Of a DNA stretch of 12,436 bases, positions 1 through 9,008 are shown piece by piece. Under the pieces are notes generated by a model that had not been told where the DNA came from, made no database searches, and saw only the letters and a program-made list of their open reading frames with translations. The DNA lies in contig JAUUPT010000096.1 in NCBI GenBank assembly GCA_030843315.1, forward strand, positions 1 through 12,436. Reading direction: 5' to 3'. The position numbers and the translations under genes are program-made. How positions within the stretch are numbered: position 1 is the first letter of the stretch; the number at the start of each line of letters is the position of its first letter. The DNA comes from Bacteroidaceae bacterium. GTDB taxonomy: Bacteria; Bacteroidota; Bacteroidia; Bacteroidales; Bacteroidaceae.

Positions 1-1673
1 TGGACATCATGCTGGTAGACGGTGTGTCGAAGTTCGGCAACGGTGTAGAGGTATCGGTGTTGAATGAGATGGGAGGGCGCGAAGTGCTTATCAATGATAA
101 GCTGTCGGCACACCAGGCTTATATCCTGGCACTCTATCGCCACCGCCCGGAACTGATTGCGCGGATGAAGGAAATCACCGACTTCTATTCCAACAAGCAT
201 GCGTCTGCAATAGGTACTATCGGCAACCATGTGATGATACTCAATACAGGTTCCATCAAGAACGTGCGCATCGGCGATTACTGCCATATCTGCGGCACCT
301 GCCGCCTGTACAACGGAAGCATCAATAGCAATGAAGTGGCACCGGTGCACATCGGGCACGGGGTAATCTGCGACGACTTTATCATCTCTTCCGGTTCGCA
401 CGTCGATGACGGGGCGATGCTGAGCCGCTGTTTTGTGGGGCAGGCGTGCAAGCTGGGGCATAATTATTCTGCTTCAGATTCGCTGTTCTTCAGCAACTGC
501 CAGGGCGAGAACGGCGAGGCGTGCGCCATCTTTGCCGGGCCGTATACGGTGACACACCATAAATCGACGTTGCTCATAGCCGGTATGTTCTCGTTCATGA
601 ATGCCGGTTCGGGCTCCAACCAGAGCAACCACATGTATAAGTTAGGTCCCATCCACCAAGGAACGCTGGAGCGGGGCGCCAAGACTACTTCCGATTCGTA
701 TATCCTGTGGCCTGCCAGGGTAGGGGCGTTCTCCCTGGTCATGGGGCGCCACGTCAACCATTCCGATACATCGAACCTGCCCTTCTCCTATCTGATAGAG
801 CAGAACAACACCACTTACCTGGTGCCGGGCGTCAACCTGCGTAGCGTGGGCACCATCCGCGATGCACAGAAGTGGCCCAAGCGCGACGGGCGCACGGATA
901 CGAACAAACTCGATTACATCAACTACAACCTGCTCAGCCCCTACACCGTGCAGAAGATGTTCAAGGGGCGGGAGACGCTGGAGAACCTGCGCCATGCCAG
1001 CGGCGAGCTTTCCGACATCTACTCTTTCCATAGTGCCAAGATACGCAACTCCGCGTTGGTGAAAGGCATCCGTTTCTACGAAATAGCCATCCATAAGTTC
1101 CTCGGCAACTCCGTCATCAAGCGCCTGGAAGGCATCGACTTCCGAACGAACGAAGAAATACGCGCCCGCCTGAAACCCGATACTGCCATCGGCAGCGGTG
1201 AGTGGGTGGATATCTCCGGTCTGATTGCCCCGAAGAGTGAGATTGATACCCTGATAGATGGCATTGAGTCGGGCGCCGTGAACCGCTTGAAGCACATCAA
1301 TGCCGAGTTCGAAAAGATGCACAGTAACTATTATACCTACGAATGGACATGGGCATACGATATGCTGGAAGAATTCTACGGCATCCACCCGGAAAACATC
1401 ACCGCCGCCGATATCATCCACATCGTAGAGAAGTGGAAAGAAGCCGTCATCGGTCTGGACCGCATGGTCTACGACGATGCCAAGAAAGAATTCTCCCTGG
1501 CTTCCATGACCGGTTTCGGTGCCGACGGCTCGCGTCTTGAAAAGGAGATGGACTTTGAGCAAGTCCGCGGCGACTTCGAGAGCAATCCCTTCGTGACGGC
1601 TGTGTTGAAGCATATTGAGGACAAGACGGCATTGGGCGATGAACTGATAGGGCGGATGAAGAAGGTTGACTAA
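1..1673 (+). CDS. DUF4954 family protein, left-handed beta-helix type (5' end missing)
   Basis: The reading frame is already open at the left edge (the codons for Asp and Ile come before the Met at position 9), so this is the C-terminal part of a longer protein. About 556 residues are visible; from memory the family is about 660 long, so roughly 100 residues are off-window. Numbering from the Met at position 9, residues 70-260 are rich in Gly, Ile and Val with turns such as HIGHGVICDDFIISSGSHV. This fits hexapeptide-type left-handed beta-helix coils, as in acyl- and nucleotidyl-transferases. Residues 300-554 are mostly helical and charged, with an aromatic patch (YYTYEWTWAYDMLEEFYGIHP). No signal peptide or membrane segment is visible, so it is probably cytoplasmic. 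The family is typical of Bacteroides and, as far as I know, has no assigned function; a sugar or acyl transferase role is only a fold-based guess. The next gene is 91 nt downstream on the same strand with its own promoter. No terminator is visible between them. Confidence 0.8.
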   Translation, partial: DIMLVDGVSKFGNGVEVSVLNEMGGREVLINDKLSAHQAYILALYRHRPELIARMKEITDFYSNKHASAIGTIGNHVMILNTGSIKNVRIGDYCHICGTCRLYNGSINSNEVAPVHIGHGVICDDFIISSGSHVDDGAMLSRCFVGQACKLGHNYSASDSLFFSNCQGENGEACAIFAGPYTVTHHKSTLLIAGMFSFMNAGSGSNQSNHMYKLGPIHQGTLERGAKTTSDSYILWPARVGAFSLVMGRHVNHSDTSNLPFSYLIEQNNTTYLVPGVNLRSVGTIRDAQKWPKRDGRTDTNKLDYINYNLLSPYTVQKMFKGRETLENLRHASGELSDIYSFHSAKIRNSALVKGIRFYEIAIHKFLGNSVIKRLEGIDFRTNEEIRARLKPDTAIGSGEWVDISGLIAPKSEIDTLIDGIESGAVNRLKHINAEFEKMHSNYYTYEWTWAYDMLEEFYGIHPENITAADIIHIVEKWKEAVIGLDRMVYDDAKKEFSLASMTGFGADGSRLEKEMDFEQVRGDFESNPFVTAVLKHIEDKTALGDELIGRMKKVD

Positions 1674-1719
1674 ATCATCATTTTCACTCTAATTAAAGAA
1701 ATATTTCAATAATAGTTTT

Positions 1720-1727
1720 TACCTTTG
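1720..1727 (+). promoter_or_regulatory. Bacteroides -7 promoter box for fumarase
   Basis: TACCTTTG matches the Bacteroides primary sigma -7 consensus TAnnTTTG exactly. It lies 37 nt before the fumarase ATG, leaving a leader of about 30 nt. No convincing -33 TTTG element is seen 19-21 nt upstream; the A/T-rich stretch there contains a 10-nt palindrome, GAAATATTTC (1698-1707), which could be chance. Confidence 0.6.
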
Positions 1728-1764
1728 TAGTCACGATTAACTAACTTAAAATAAACGAGTAATT

Positions 1765-3405
1765 ATGGCAACAACACCTCCGTTTAAGTATCAGCCCATG
1801 TTCGAGAAAGGGAAAGATACGACTGAGTATTATCTGCTTACGAAAGACTATGTATCGGTAAGCGAGTTTGAAGGAAAACCTATCTTGAAGATTGAGAAAG
1901 AAGGTTTGACCGCGATGGCTAATGCGGCTTTCCGCGATGTGTCATTCATGTTGCGCCGCAGCCACAACGAGCAGGTTGCTAAGATTCTGAGCGACCCCGA
2001 AGCAAGCGAGAACGATAAATATGTAGCCCTTACTTTCCTTCGCAATGCCGAAGTGGCTTCCAAAGGCGTGCTTCCTTTCTGCCAGGATACGGGTACGGCT
2101 ATTATTCACGGTGAAAAAGGACAGCAGGTATGGACGGGCTATTGCGATGAAGAAGCCCTCTCACTGGGTGTTTACAAAACATATACCGAAGAGAACCTGC
2201 GTTATTCTCAGAACGCACCTCTGAACATGTACGACGAAGTGAATACGAAGTGCAACCTTCCGGCACAGATTGACCTTGAAGCTACCGAAGGCATGGAGTA
2301 CGAATTCCTGTGCGTGACCAAAGGCGGCGGCTCTGCCAACAAGACTTACCTCTATCAGGAGACGAAAGCCATCCTGAACCCCGACACCCTCGTTCCCTTC
2401 CTCGTAGAAAAGATGAAGACGCTGGGTACGGCTGCCTGCCCTCCTTACCACATCGCATTCGTCATCGGCGGCACGTCTGCCGAGAAGAACCTGCTGACGG
2501 TGAAGCTGGCTTCTACCCATTACTACGACGGGCTGCCCACTACGGGCAACGAGTTCGGTCGTGCCTTCCGCGACATTGAGTTGGAGAAGAAGGTGCTGGA
2601 AGAAGCTCACAAGATAGGTCTTGGTGCACAGTTCGGCGGCAAGTACCTGGCTCACGACATCCGCATCGTCCGTCTGCCGCGTCACGGCGCTTCCTGCCCC
2701 GTTGGCTTGGGTGTCTCCTGCTCTGCCGACCGTAACATCAAGTGTAAAATCAATAAAGAAGGTATCTGGATTGAGAAGCTGGACAGCAACCCGGGCGAAC
2801 TGATTCCTGCCGAACTCCGCAAAGCTGGCGAGGGCGACGTCGTGAAGATTGACCTCAACCAACCGATGGCGGACATCCTGAAGGTACTGACCAAGTATCC
2901 GGTTTCCACCCGTCTGTCTCTGAACGGAACGATCATTGTAGGCCGCGACATTGCCCACGCCAAACTGAAAGAACGTCTGGACCGTGGCGAAGACCTGCCT
3001 CAGTATATCAAGGACCATCCTATCTACTACGCCGGCCCTGCCAAGACTCCCCAGGGAATGGCTTGCGGTTCTATGGGCCCCACTACTGCCGGACGTATGG
3101 ACCCGTATGTAGACCTCTTCCAAAGCCACGGCGGCAGCATGATTATGCTTGCCAAAGGCAACCGTAGCCAGCAGGTGACGGATGCTTGCAAGAAGTACGG
3201 TGGTTTCTACCTCGGCTCCATCGGTGGCCCTGCTGCTATCCTGGCGCAGAACAACATCAAGAGCATCGAGTGTGTGGAATATCCCGAACTCGGCATGGAA
3301 GCTATCTGGAAGATTGAAGTGGAAGACTTCCCCGCCTTCATCCTGGTAGATGACAAGGGCAACGACTTCTTCAAACAACTGAAGCCGTGGAATTGCAGTA
3401 AGTAA
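1765..3405 (+). CDS. fumB: Fumarate hydratase, class I (iron-sulfur, FumA/FumB type)
   Basis: This enzyme interconverts fumarate and L-malate in the cytoplasm; in Bacteroides this serves the reductive branch that leads to succinate. The 546-residue length matches the single-chain class I enzymes of the E. coli FumA/FumB kind (about 548 residues). The N-terminal fumerase domain spans about residues 12-290 and the C-terminal domain about 295-530. Three cysteines fall where FumA binds its [4Fe-4S] cluster: C106 (PFCQDTGT), C225 (GTAACPPYH) and C319 (GLGVSCSAD). The C-terminal domain carries GSMGPTTAGRMDPYVDLF (435-452) and SIGGPAAILAQ (485-495), both typical of the family. The ATG follows an A/T-rich leader with no Shine-Dalgarno, normal for this phylum. 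It has its own promoter box and ends in a strong hairpin, so it is probably monocistronic. A class I enzyme is oxygen-sensitive, which suits an anaerobe. The A or B symbol is conventional; only the class is shown by sequence. Confidence 0.96.
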   Translation: MATTPPFKYQPMFEKGKDTTEYYLLTKDYVSVSEFEGKPILKIEKEGLTAMANAAFRDVSFMLRRSHNEQVAKILSDPEASENDKYVALTFLRNAEVASKGVLPFCQDTGTAIIHGEKGQQVWTGYCDEEALSLGVYKTYTEENLRYSQNAPLNMYDEVNTKCNLPAQIDLEATEGMEYEFLCVTKGGGSANKTYLYQETKAILNPDTLVPFLVEKMKTLGTAACPPYHIAFVIGGTSAEKNLLTVKLASTHYYDGLPTTGNEFGRAFRDIELEKKVLEEAHKIGLGAQFGGKYLAHDIRIVRLPRHGASCPVGLGVSCSADRNIKCKINKEGIWIEKLDSNPGELIPAELRKAGEGDVVKIDLNQPMADILKVLTKYPVSTRLSLNGTIIVGRDIAHAKLKERLDRGEDLPQYIKDHPIYYAGPAKTPQGMACGSMGPTTAGRMDPYVDLFQSHGGSMIMLAKGNRSQQVTDACKKYGGFYLGSIGGPAAILAQNNIKSIECVEYPELGMEAIWKIEVEDFPAFILVDDKGNDFFKQLKPWNCSK

Positions 3406-3427
3406 TCCCGCTATTCCCCCATAAACG

Positions 3428-3470
3428 AAAGCCGCTTCGGAACACAGGTTCCGTAAGCGGCTTTTGCTTG
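3428..3470. terminator. Strong intrinsic terminator between convergent genes
   Basis: A near-perfect hairpin: AAAGCCGCTTCGGAAC (3428-3443), loop ACAG (3444-3447), then GTTCCG, one bulged T (3454) and AAGCGGCTTT (3455-3464). On the + strand it runs into a T-rich tail (TTTTGCTTGTTTTC), ending the fumarase transcript. On the - strand it follows the outer-membrane factor stop codon by 14 nt and is followed by TTCGTTT, so it may also end the efflux operon transcript, though with a weaker tail. Confidence 0.9.
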
Positions 3471-3478
3471 TTTTCTGT

Positions 3479-4804
3479 TTAGTTCAGATATTGCATCACC
3501 TTTCCGCTGATTTGCAGCAGTGATATTTCGCAGAGCTTGGTGTCGTATTCGGCGGAGAGGATGCGTTCTTCCGCATCGAGCAGGCTCTTTTGCGCTTCGC
3601 GCATCTCGATGCCGGAGAGGTTTCCCAGCATATAGCGCTCCATGGCAATTTCGTGGTTCTCTTTGGCGGCAACGAGGTTTTGACGCTCCAGGTTCAGCAT
3701 CTGTAGATTGTTTTGATAAGCCTGCCACAAGTTGCTGAGGTCGGCACGCAAGGCTTGTTCCAGTTGTTCGCGTTCCAGGCGGGCGTTCTGCACGGCGATG
3801 CGGGCGTTCTTGCGTTCGCGTTGGCGGTTGCCGTCGAAGAGGTTGAAGCCGACGGTGACGCCGAAGTTCAGGCCGAGGTTGCTGCGGCGGCTGTTGGCGG
3901 CAATCTCATAACGGTTGAGGGTGTAGCCGTAGCCGCCGTTCATCTTGAGATAGGGGTAGTCGCGCGAACAGACTTTCTTATAATCCAGTCGGGCAAGGGT
4001 GTTATTCTGTTCCGCCCTCAGCAGGGAGGCATTGATTTGCAGGGTGGCATCCCACAGTTCCCCGAAGTCCAGGGTGTTGCTCACGTTGATGAGGCTGTCC
4101 CGGATGAGGAACGGGGCATCGACGTCTTTGTTTGCCATGAGCTCGTTCAGTCGGATGCGCGAGGTGTGTAGCAGTTCTTGTTGTTTCATGTACTGCGCGC
4201 TGTCCGCGTTGAAGTCCACTTTGGCTTGCTGATAGTCCAGACGAGAGAAGTTACCGATGTGGTAACGCTCTTCCACGATGCGCAACCGTTCTTTGGAGAG
4301 GGACACGGCGTAGCGGAAGTTCTTCAGACGAATTTTGTGTTGCACGTAGTTATAGTATTCGGCAGCAATGTTGGCTATCAGGTCTTCGATGGCGATGCGG
4401 GTGTTGGTTTCGCCCTGGCGTTCCAGTTCTTTTAGCTTCTGGTAGTTGGCGGTGATGTTGAAGCCGTCGAAGATGGTCCAGTTCACGTTGATGCCGGCAT
4501 CGAGCGTCTGGTCGAACACGCCGTTGTCCTTGGCGGTTTCGCCGGTGGCGCGGAGCTTGGTTTCGGTATCGTTGAGCGTGCCCCGATATCCGGCGGACAG
4601 GTCGAGGGTAGGCAGATAGCCGGCATTGCCCGGCGTGGCGTTGTTCTTGCTGACTTGCTCCTCGTTGCGGGCAATGCGCAGGGAGTAGTTGTTCAGCAAT
4701 CCTTCTTCCAGGCATGACTTCAAAGTATAGGTGGGCACAGGCTGTGCCTGGAGGGCAAGCGCGGTGCAAGCGGTGGCTATAAAGAATAAGAGGATGCGTT
4801 TCAT
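3479..4804 (-). CDS. TolC family outer-membrane efflux protein
   Basis: This is the outer-membrane channel of a tripartite RND efflux pump. The 441-residue protein starts with a Sec signal peptide (MKRILLFFIATACTALALQA, cleavage likely near residue 21) and has no lipobox cysteine. It shows the two-fold internal repeat of the TolC fold. WTIFDGFN (109-116) pairs with GFNLFDGNRQRERKNA (319-334), and ERYHIGNFSRLDYQQA (179-194) pairs with ERYMLGNLSGIEMREA (389-404). Long helical stretches with heptad-like leucines lie between them, as in the periplasmic tunnel. Its ATG overlaps the stop codon of the upstream pump gene by 4 nt (ATGA), so the two are probably translationally coupled and made together. 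It is the last gene of the operon and ends just before the shared hairpin terminator. The substrate cannot be read from the sequence. Confidence 0.93.
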   Translation of the reverse strand: MKRILLFFIATACTALALQAQPVPTYTLKSCLEEGLLNNYSLRIARNEEQVSKNNATPGNAGYLPTLDLSAGYRGTLNDTETKLRATGETAKDNGVFDQTLDAGINVNWTIFDGFNITANYQKLKELERQGETNTRIAIEDLIANIAAEYYNYVQHKIRLKNFRYAVSLSKERLRIVEERYHIGNFSRLDYQQAKVDFNADSAQYMKQQELLHTSRIRLNELMANKDVDAPFLIRDSLINVSNTLDFGELWDATLQINASLLRAEQNNTLARLDYKKVCSRDYPYLKMNGGYGYTLNRYEIAANSRRSNLGLNFGVTVGFNLFDGNRQRERKNARIAVQNARLEREQLEQALRADLSNLWQAYQNNLQMLNLERQNLVAAKENHEIAMERYMLGNLSGIEMREAQKSLLDAEERILSAEYDTKLCEISLLQISGKVMQYLN

Positions 4805-7800
4805 ACTTCTTTGAGTTTACTTCGATTCGTGGATATATAACTGTAAATGGCAGGAACGATATACATCGTCAGCAGCGTCGATATAAGCATACCACCCACA
4901 ACGGCAGTACCCATGGCGATGCGCTGGTTGCAGCCTTCGCCGGTGGCGAATGCCAGCGGTATCAGTCCCAGTATGGTAGAGGCGCTTGTCATCAGGATGG
5001 GGCGCAGGCGTTGCAGGGCGGCGTCCTTGATGGCTTGCATCTTGTCCTCGCCCACTTCTTGCTTCTGATTGGCAAACTCCACAATCAGGATACCGTTCTT
5101 TGCCACCAGACCAATCAGCATAATGATACCAATCTGGCTGAAAATATTCATCGTGATGTCCCCGAAGTACATGAATACCAGTGCGCCGGCAATGGCAAGG
5201 GGCACCGTCAGCATGATGATGAGCGGGTCTTTGAAGCTCTCGAACTGGGCGGCAAGGATCAGGTAAATCAGCAGGATGGCCAGTACGAAGGCGAACATCA
5301 GACTGGAGGAACTCTCGCGATACTCTTTGGAGTCGCCCGTGAGGGCGGTGCGGAAGGTGTCGTCCAGCGTTTCTTTGGCTATCTTGTCCATTTCTTCGAG
5401 GCCCTGTCCGATGGTCTTGCCGTCGGCAAGTCCGGCGGAGATGGTGGCGGCCACGAAGCGGTTGTAACGGTAGAGCCTGGGCGGAGCGATGCCGCCGGTC
5501 AGTTCAATCAGGTTGTCCAGCTGCACCATGTCTCCCTTGTCGCTACGGATGTAGATGCCTTTCAGGTCGGCGGGCTTGTTGCGCTGCTGGCGATTGATTT
5601 CGCCTAATATCTCATATTGCTTTCCGTTCATATAGAAGTAGCCCATGCGCTGGCCGCTCAGTCCGTACTGCAAGGTTTGGGCGATGTTGCGGGTGCTGAC
5701 GCCCATGATGCTTGCCTTGTCGCGGTTGATGTTGATGCGGGCTTCGGGTTTGCTGAACTTCAGGTTGACGTCTGCCATCTGGAACACGGGGTTCTCGTAT
5801 ATCTTTGCCATGAACACGGGCAGTATCTCTTGCAGCTTCTCTATGTTGGTGGCTTGCAGCACGTATTGCACGGGCATTCCGCCGCGCCGTCCGCCGAACG
5901 AGGACGATTGCTGCACGAAGGAGCGCGCCTTCGTTTTCTTCTGTACGGCTTGCGACAGCCTCTCGGCAACGGACATCTGCGTGTAGTCGCGGTCTTTCAT
6001 GTCCTTCAGCGTGATGCGCACGTTGCCGCTTCCGCTGGAAACACGGGCCGTAACGGCTTGGGCATCCGGCACGATGGAGTCTACCAGGTGGTTGATGTCT
6101 TCGGTATAGTCGCGGATGTATTCGTAGGTCACACCTTCGGCGCCCATCGTGTTGATGCTGATTTGCGAGCGGTCTTCCAGTGGCGCCATTTCGGCGGGGA
6201 TGGTGTTCCACAGGTAGCCGATGATGATGATGGTGAGCAATATGAAGGGCAGTGCAATCCAGCGTTTGCTAAGGAAGGCGGCGAGCGAACGGCTGTACAG
6301 GCGGTTCATTCCTTCGAAGAAAGGCTCGGTCTTGCGATAGAACCAATTCTGTTTCTCCCGTTTCACCAGCAGTTTGGTGGCAAGCATCGGCGTAAAGGTC
6401 AGTGCGGCAAAGGAAGAGATTATCACCGAACCGGACACCACGATGCTGAACTCGCGGAACAGGCGTCCCGTCATACCGTCCATAAACACAATCGGGAAGA
6501 ACACGGCTACCAGCGTGATGGTGGTGGAGATAACCGCGAAGAAGATTTCCTTGGCTCCTTCGATGCCCGCCTCTTTGGGCGGCATACCCCGCTCGATGCG
6601 GACGTAGATGTTCTCTGTCATTACGATGGCGTCGTCCACCACCAGGCCTACTGCCAGTACCACGGCAAGCATGGAGAGCACGTTGATGGAGAAGCCAGCC
6701 AGGTACATGACGAAGAATGCGCCAATCAGCGAAACGGGGATTACGATACACGGCACCAGCGTCACGCGCCAGTCGCGCAGGAAGAGGAAGATGATGATGA
6801 TAACGAGTATGAACGCCTCGTACACCGTCTGCTTCACCTCGTTGATGGAGGCGCGGATGAACTTCGTATTATCGAAACCGTAGGAGTATTGCACGTCTTC
6901 CGGCAAGTCCTTCTGCATCTTTTCCATGCGGTCGTACACGGCGTCGGCAATCTTGATGTGGTTGGCACCCGGCTGCGGGATGACGACGATACCTACCATC
7001 GGCACACCGTTCATCTTCATGTAACTCTTGATGTCGGCAGGGCCCAGTTCGGCACGGCCGATGTCGCTGAAGCGGATAATGCGGCTGTTGTCTTCTTTAA
7101 GAATCAGGTTGTTGAACTCTTCTGCGGTGTGCATCAGTCCGAGGGTACGGATGGTGAGCTCGGTGGTGTTTCCTTCGATACTGCCCGAGGGAAGTTCCAC
7201 GTTCTCTTTGTCTACGGCATTCTTTACGTCTATCGGGGTGATGCCGTAGCCGGACATTTTGATGGGGTCGAGCCAAAGGCGCATGGAGTAACGCTTCTCA
7301 CCCCAGATGCTTACGCTGCTGACGTCGGCGATGGTTTGGAGTTGTTCCTTTACCGTGAGGTCGGCTATTTCGCTCAGTTCCAGCAGAGAACGTTTGTCGC
7401 TTTGGAGGGCAACCATGAGGATAGGCATGGCGTCGGCATCGGCTTTGGATACGGTGGGAGGGTCGCAGTCGCGGGGCAGGTAGCGCTGTGCACGCGATAC
7501 TTTGTCGCGTACGTCGTTGGCGGCTGTTTCCAGGTCGACGGAGAGCTCGAACTCTACCGTGATACGCGACGAACCTTGCTGGCTGACACTGGAGAGGGAA
7601 CGGATGCCGGGAATACCGTTGATGTTCTGTTCCAGCGGTTCGGTTATCTGGTTCTCGATGACGTCGGCGTTGGCGCCCGGGTAGGAGCAGGACACCGAGA
7701 TGATGGGATTATCGACGGACGGATACTCGCGCACACCGAGATAATTGTAGCCGATAAAACCAAAGAGCAGGATTATCAGGGTGAGTACGGTGGAGAGTAC

Positions 7801-7833
7801 CGGGCGGCGTATGCTTAATTCGGATATATTCAT
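4801..7833 (-). CDS. RND efflux pump, inner-membrane subunit (AcrB/MexB-like, HAE1 type)
   Basis: This is a proton-driven inner-membrane exporter of 1010 residues, slightly shorter than E. coli AcrB (1049). The layout is the usual twelve transmembrane segments with two large periplasmic loops. TM1 is at about 10-30, TM2-6 at about 338-485, TM7 at about 525-545 and TM8-12 at about 845-998. Proton-relay residues are present: D400 and D401 in TM4 (GLVVDDAIVMTEN), and K912 in TM10 (GLVAKNGILIVEF), matching AcrB D407, D408 and K940. The start motif MNISELSIRRPV and EYPSVDNPIISVSCSYPGA are typical of the family. The acidic pair with the lysine marks the HAE1 (hydrophobe/amphiphile) branch, not the heavy-metal HME branch. 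Bacteroides carry many such pumps (the Bme set), and I cannot assign substrates or a specific bme name. It starts 12 nt after the adaptor gene and overlaps the outer-membrane factor gene by 4 nt. Confidence 0.96.
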   Translation of the reverse strand: MNISELSIRRPVLSTVLTLIILLFGFIGYNYLGVREYPSVDNPIISVSCSYPGANADVIENQITEPLEQNINGIPGIRSLSSVSQQGSSRITVEFELSVDLETAANDVRDKVSRAQRYLPRDCDPPTVSKADADAMPILMVALQSDKRSLLELSEIADLTVKEQLQTIADVSSVSIWGEKRYSMRLWLDPIKMSGYGITPIDVKNAVDKENVELPSGSIEGNTTELTIRTLGLMHTAEEFNNLILKEDNSRIIRFSDIGRAELGPADIKSYMKMNGVPMVGIVVIPQPGANHIKIADAVYDRMEKMQKDLPEDVQYSYGFDNTKFIRASINEVKQTVYEAFILVIIIIFLFLRDWRVTLVPCIVIPVSLIGAFFVMYLAGFSINVLSMLAVVLAVGLVVDDAIVMTENIYVRIERGMPPKEAGIEGAKEIFFAVISTTITLVAVFFPIVFMDGMTGRLFREFSIVVSGSVIISSFAALTFTPMLATKLLVKREKQNWFYRKTEPFFEGMNRLYSRSLAAFLSKRWIALPFILLTIIIIGYLWNTIPAEMAPLEDRSQISINTMGAEGVTYEYIRDYTEDINHLVDSIVPDAQAVTARVSSGSGNVRITLKDMKDRDYTQMSVAERLSQAVQKKTKARSFVQQSSSFGGRRGGMPVQYVLQATNIEKLQEILPVFMAKIYENPVFQMADVNLKFSKPEARININRDKASIMGVSTRNIAQTLQYGLSGQRMGYFYMNGKQYEILGEINRQQRNKPADLKGIYIRSDKGDMVQLDNLIELTGGIAPPRLYRYNRFVAATISAGLADGKTIGQGLEEMDKIAKETLDDTFRTALTGDSKEYRESSSSLMFAFVLAILLIYLILAAQFESFKDPLIIMLTVPLAIAGALVFMYFGDITMNIFSQIGIIMLIGLVAKNGILIVEFANQKQEVGEDKMQAIKDAALQRLRPILMTSASTILGLIPLAFATGEGCNQRIAMGTAVVGGMLISTLLTMYIVPAIYSYISTNRSKLKEV

Positions 7834-7845
7834 AGTTGTTATTTC

Positions 7846-8928
7846 TTAGTTTACCACGTCCAGTGTCACCGGCAGCCCGGTGCGGAGTTGCAGGGTTCCT
7901 GAGGTAATGATGGTATCACCGGCTTGCAGGCCTTGCAGCACTTGCACTTCTGCCTCGGTACGGATGCCCGCGGTGATTTCTACCGGTTGGGCTTTGCCCG
8001 ATCTGTAAAGGAAGATTTTGTCTTTACCCATTTCCGGCACGATGGCTTCGGAAGGTACGGCGAGGGCATCCTCTATTTCATCCTTGTTCAGCTTGATGCT
8101 GGCGTAGCGGCCCGGCAATACCAGTCCGTTGGCATTGGGGTAGAGGGCGCGGATGGTGAGCGTGTGGGTGGTGGGGTCTATCTTCGATTCGCGTGCATAG
8201 ACGGTGGCGTGGAAGGCGTTCAGTTTGCCTTCGAGGGTGAAGTCGAGTCCGGCACCGGTCTTTACGTCGTTGGCATATCGTTCGGGCACGGCAAATTCTA
8301 CTTTCAAAGGAGATATCTTGGTGAGTTTGGCTACGATGGTGGTGGGGGAGGCAAACGTTCCTACGCTGACTTGGCGCAGACCGATGACACCGTCGAACGG
8401 GGCGCGTAGCTCGGTCTGTGCGATGTTCGATTCTATCAGGTCGATGTCGGCGTTGAGGGTGGCAAGTTCGGTTTTCACTTGTTCGTAGGCTTCTTTACTG
8501 ACGGCGTCTCTCTCCAACAGGGCGTTCTGGCGGAACACGCGGTCTTCGGCCAGTTTCAGTTGGGAAACCAATCGCTGTAATTGTGCTTGCAGGGGGCGGT
8601 CGTTCACTTTGGCAAGCAGCTGCCCTTTCTTTACGAAGCTGCCTTCTTCAAAGTTTATCTCGACAATCTTGCCGGAAGTCTCGAACGAAAGGTCTACCTC
8701 TTCGTCCGGCAGCAGGCTACCGCTGATTTGTATTTCATCTTTCAGCAGTTGGGGTTTTATCACTTTGGCGTTTACGTTCAGAATCTTCTTGCTGCCGCTT
8801 CGACTGGCCATCACTTGGTCGGCAGCGGCCAATTCTTCGTTTGCTTTGGGCAACTGGGAATAAATACCTCCACCTATCAGCCCGGCACCAATCACAATGA
8901 TGATGCCCCATTTCATTCGCTTATCCAT
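7846..8928 (-). CDS. RND efflux periplasmic adaptor (membrane-fusion protein, AcrA/MexA-like)
   Basis: This adaptor links the inner-membrane pump to the TolC-like channel. The 360-residue protein begins with an uncleaved-looking membrane anchor (residues 7-25, WGIIIVIGAGLIGGGIYSQ) and has no lipobox cysteine, unlike E. coli AcrA. A split lipoyl-like barrel-sandwich domain lies at about 75-110 (DLSFETSGKIVEINFEEGSFVKKG region) and 170-205 (TELRAPFDGVIGLR). A helical hairpin of charged heptads at about 112-170 lies between the two halves. Beta-barrel and membrane-proximal domains follow, with LPGRYASIKL at 271-280 and VPSEAIVPE at 291-299. It is first in the adaptor-pump-channel operon, 116 nt after rsgA. 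No TetR, AraC or two-component regulator is adjacent, so control is unknown. An imperfect -7 box (8968-8975) may drive the operon; otherwise read-through from rsgA is possible, since no terminator is visible between them. Confidence 0.94.
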   Translation of the reverse strand: MDKRMKWGIIIVIGAGLIGGGIYSQLPKANEELAAADQVMASRSGSKKILNVNAKVIKPQLLKDEIQISGSLLPDEEVDLSFETSGKIVEINFEEGSFVKKGQLLAKVNDRPLQAQLQRLVSQLKLAEDRVFRQNALLERDAVSKEAYEQVKTELATLNADIDLIESNIAQTELRAPFDGVIGLRQVSVGTFASPTTIVAKLTKISPLKVEFAVPERYANDVKTGAGLDFTLEGKLNAFHATVYARESKIDPTTHTLTIRALYPNANGLVLPGRYASIKLNKDEIEDALAVPSEAIVPEMGKDKIFLYRSGKAQPVEITAGIRTEAEVQVLQGLQAGDTIITSGTLQLRTGLPVTLDVVN

Positions 8929-8967
8929 GTTGTTGTATTAGTAGTACGAGTTAGTCCTAATTTTGAT

Positions 8968-8975
8968 ACAAGATA
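8968..8975 (-). promoter_or_regulatory. Weak candidate -7 box for the efflux operon
   Basis: On the - strand this reads TATCTTGT, which keeps TAnnTT of the Bacteroides consensus but not the final TG. It lies 39 nt before the adaptor ATG, the same distance range (30-43 nt) as the four good boxes in this window. No -33 element is clear. Confidence 0.25.
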
Positions 8976-9008
8976 AGGAGAAAGGTTTAAGGGGGAAAAG
9001 TTAAAAAA

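Noticed and set aside
642..1613. A 323-codon open frame on the - strand
   Set aside because: In-register shadow of the DUF4954 gene, with no recognisable motif.
1698..1707. Palindrome GAAATATTTC before the fumarase promoter
   Set aside because: Ten A/T-rich bases are easily found by chance, and there is no second copy or known operator match.
2161..3378. A 405-codon open frame on the - strand
   Set aside because: In-register shadow of fumarase, with no domain and no promoter or start context.
4801..4804. Apparent overlap error between the pump and outer-membrane factor genes
   Set aside because: It is a normal ATGA stop-start overlap, common in translationally coupled operons.
5617..7818. 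A 733-codon open frame on the + strand
   Set aside because: It lies in exact register opposite the RND pump gene, whose motifs are unmistakable. Its protein is low-complexity (His, Asp, Val, Gly rich) with no recognisable domain; it reflects codon bias.
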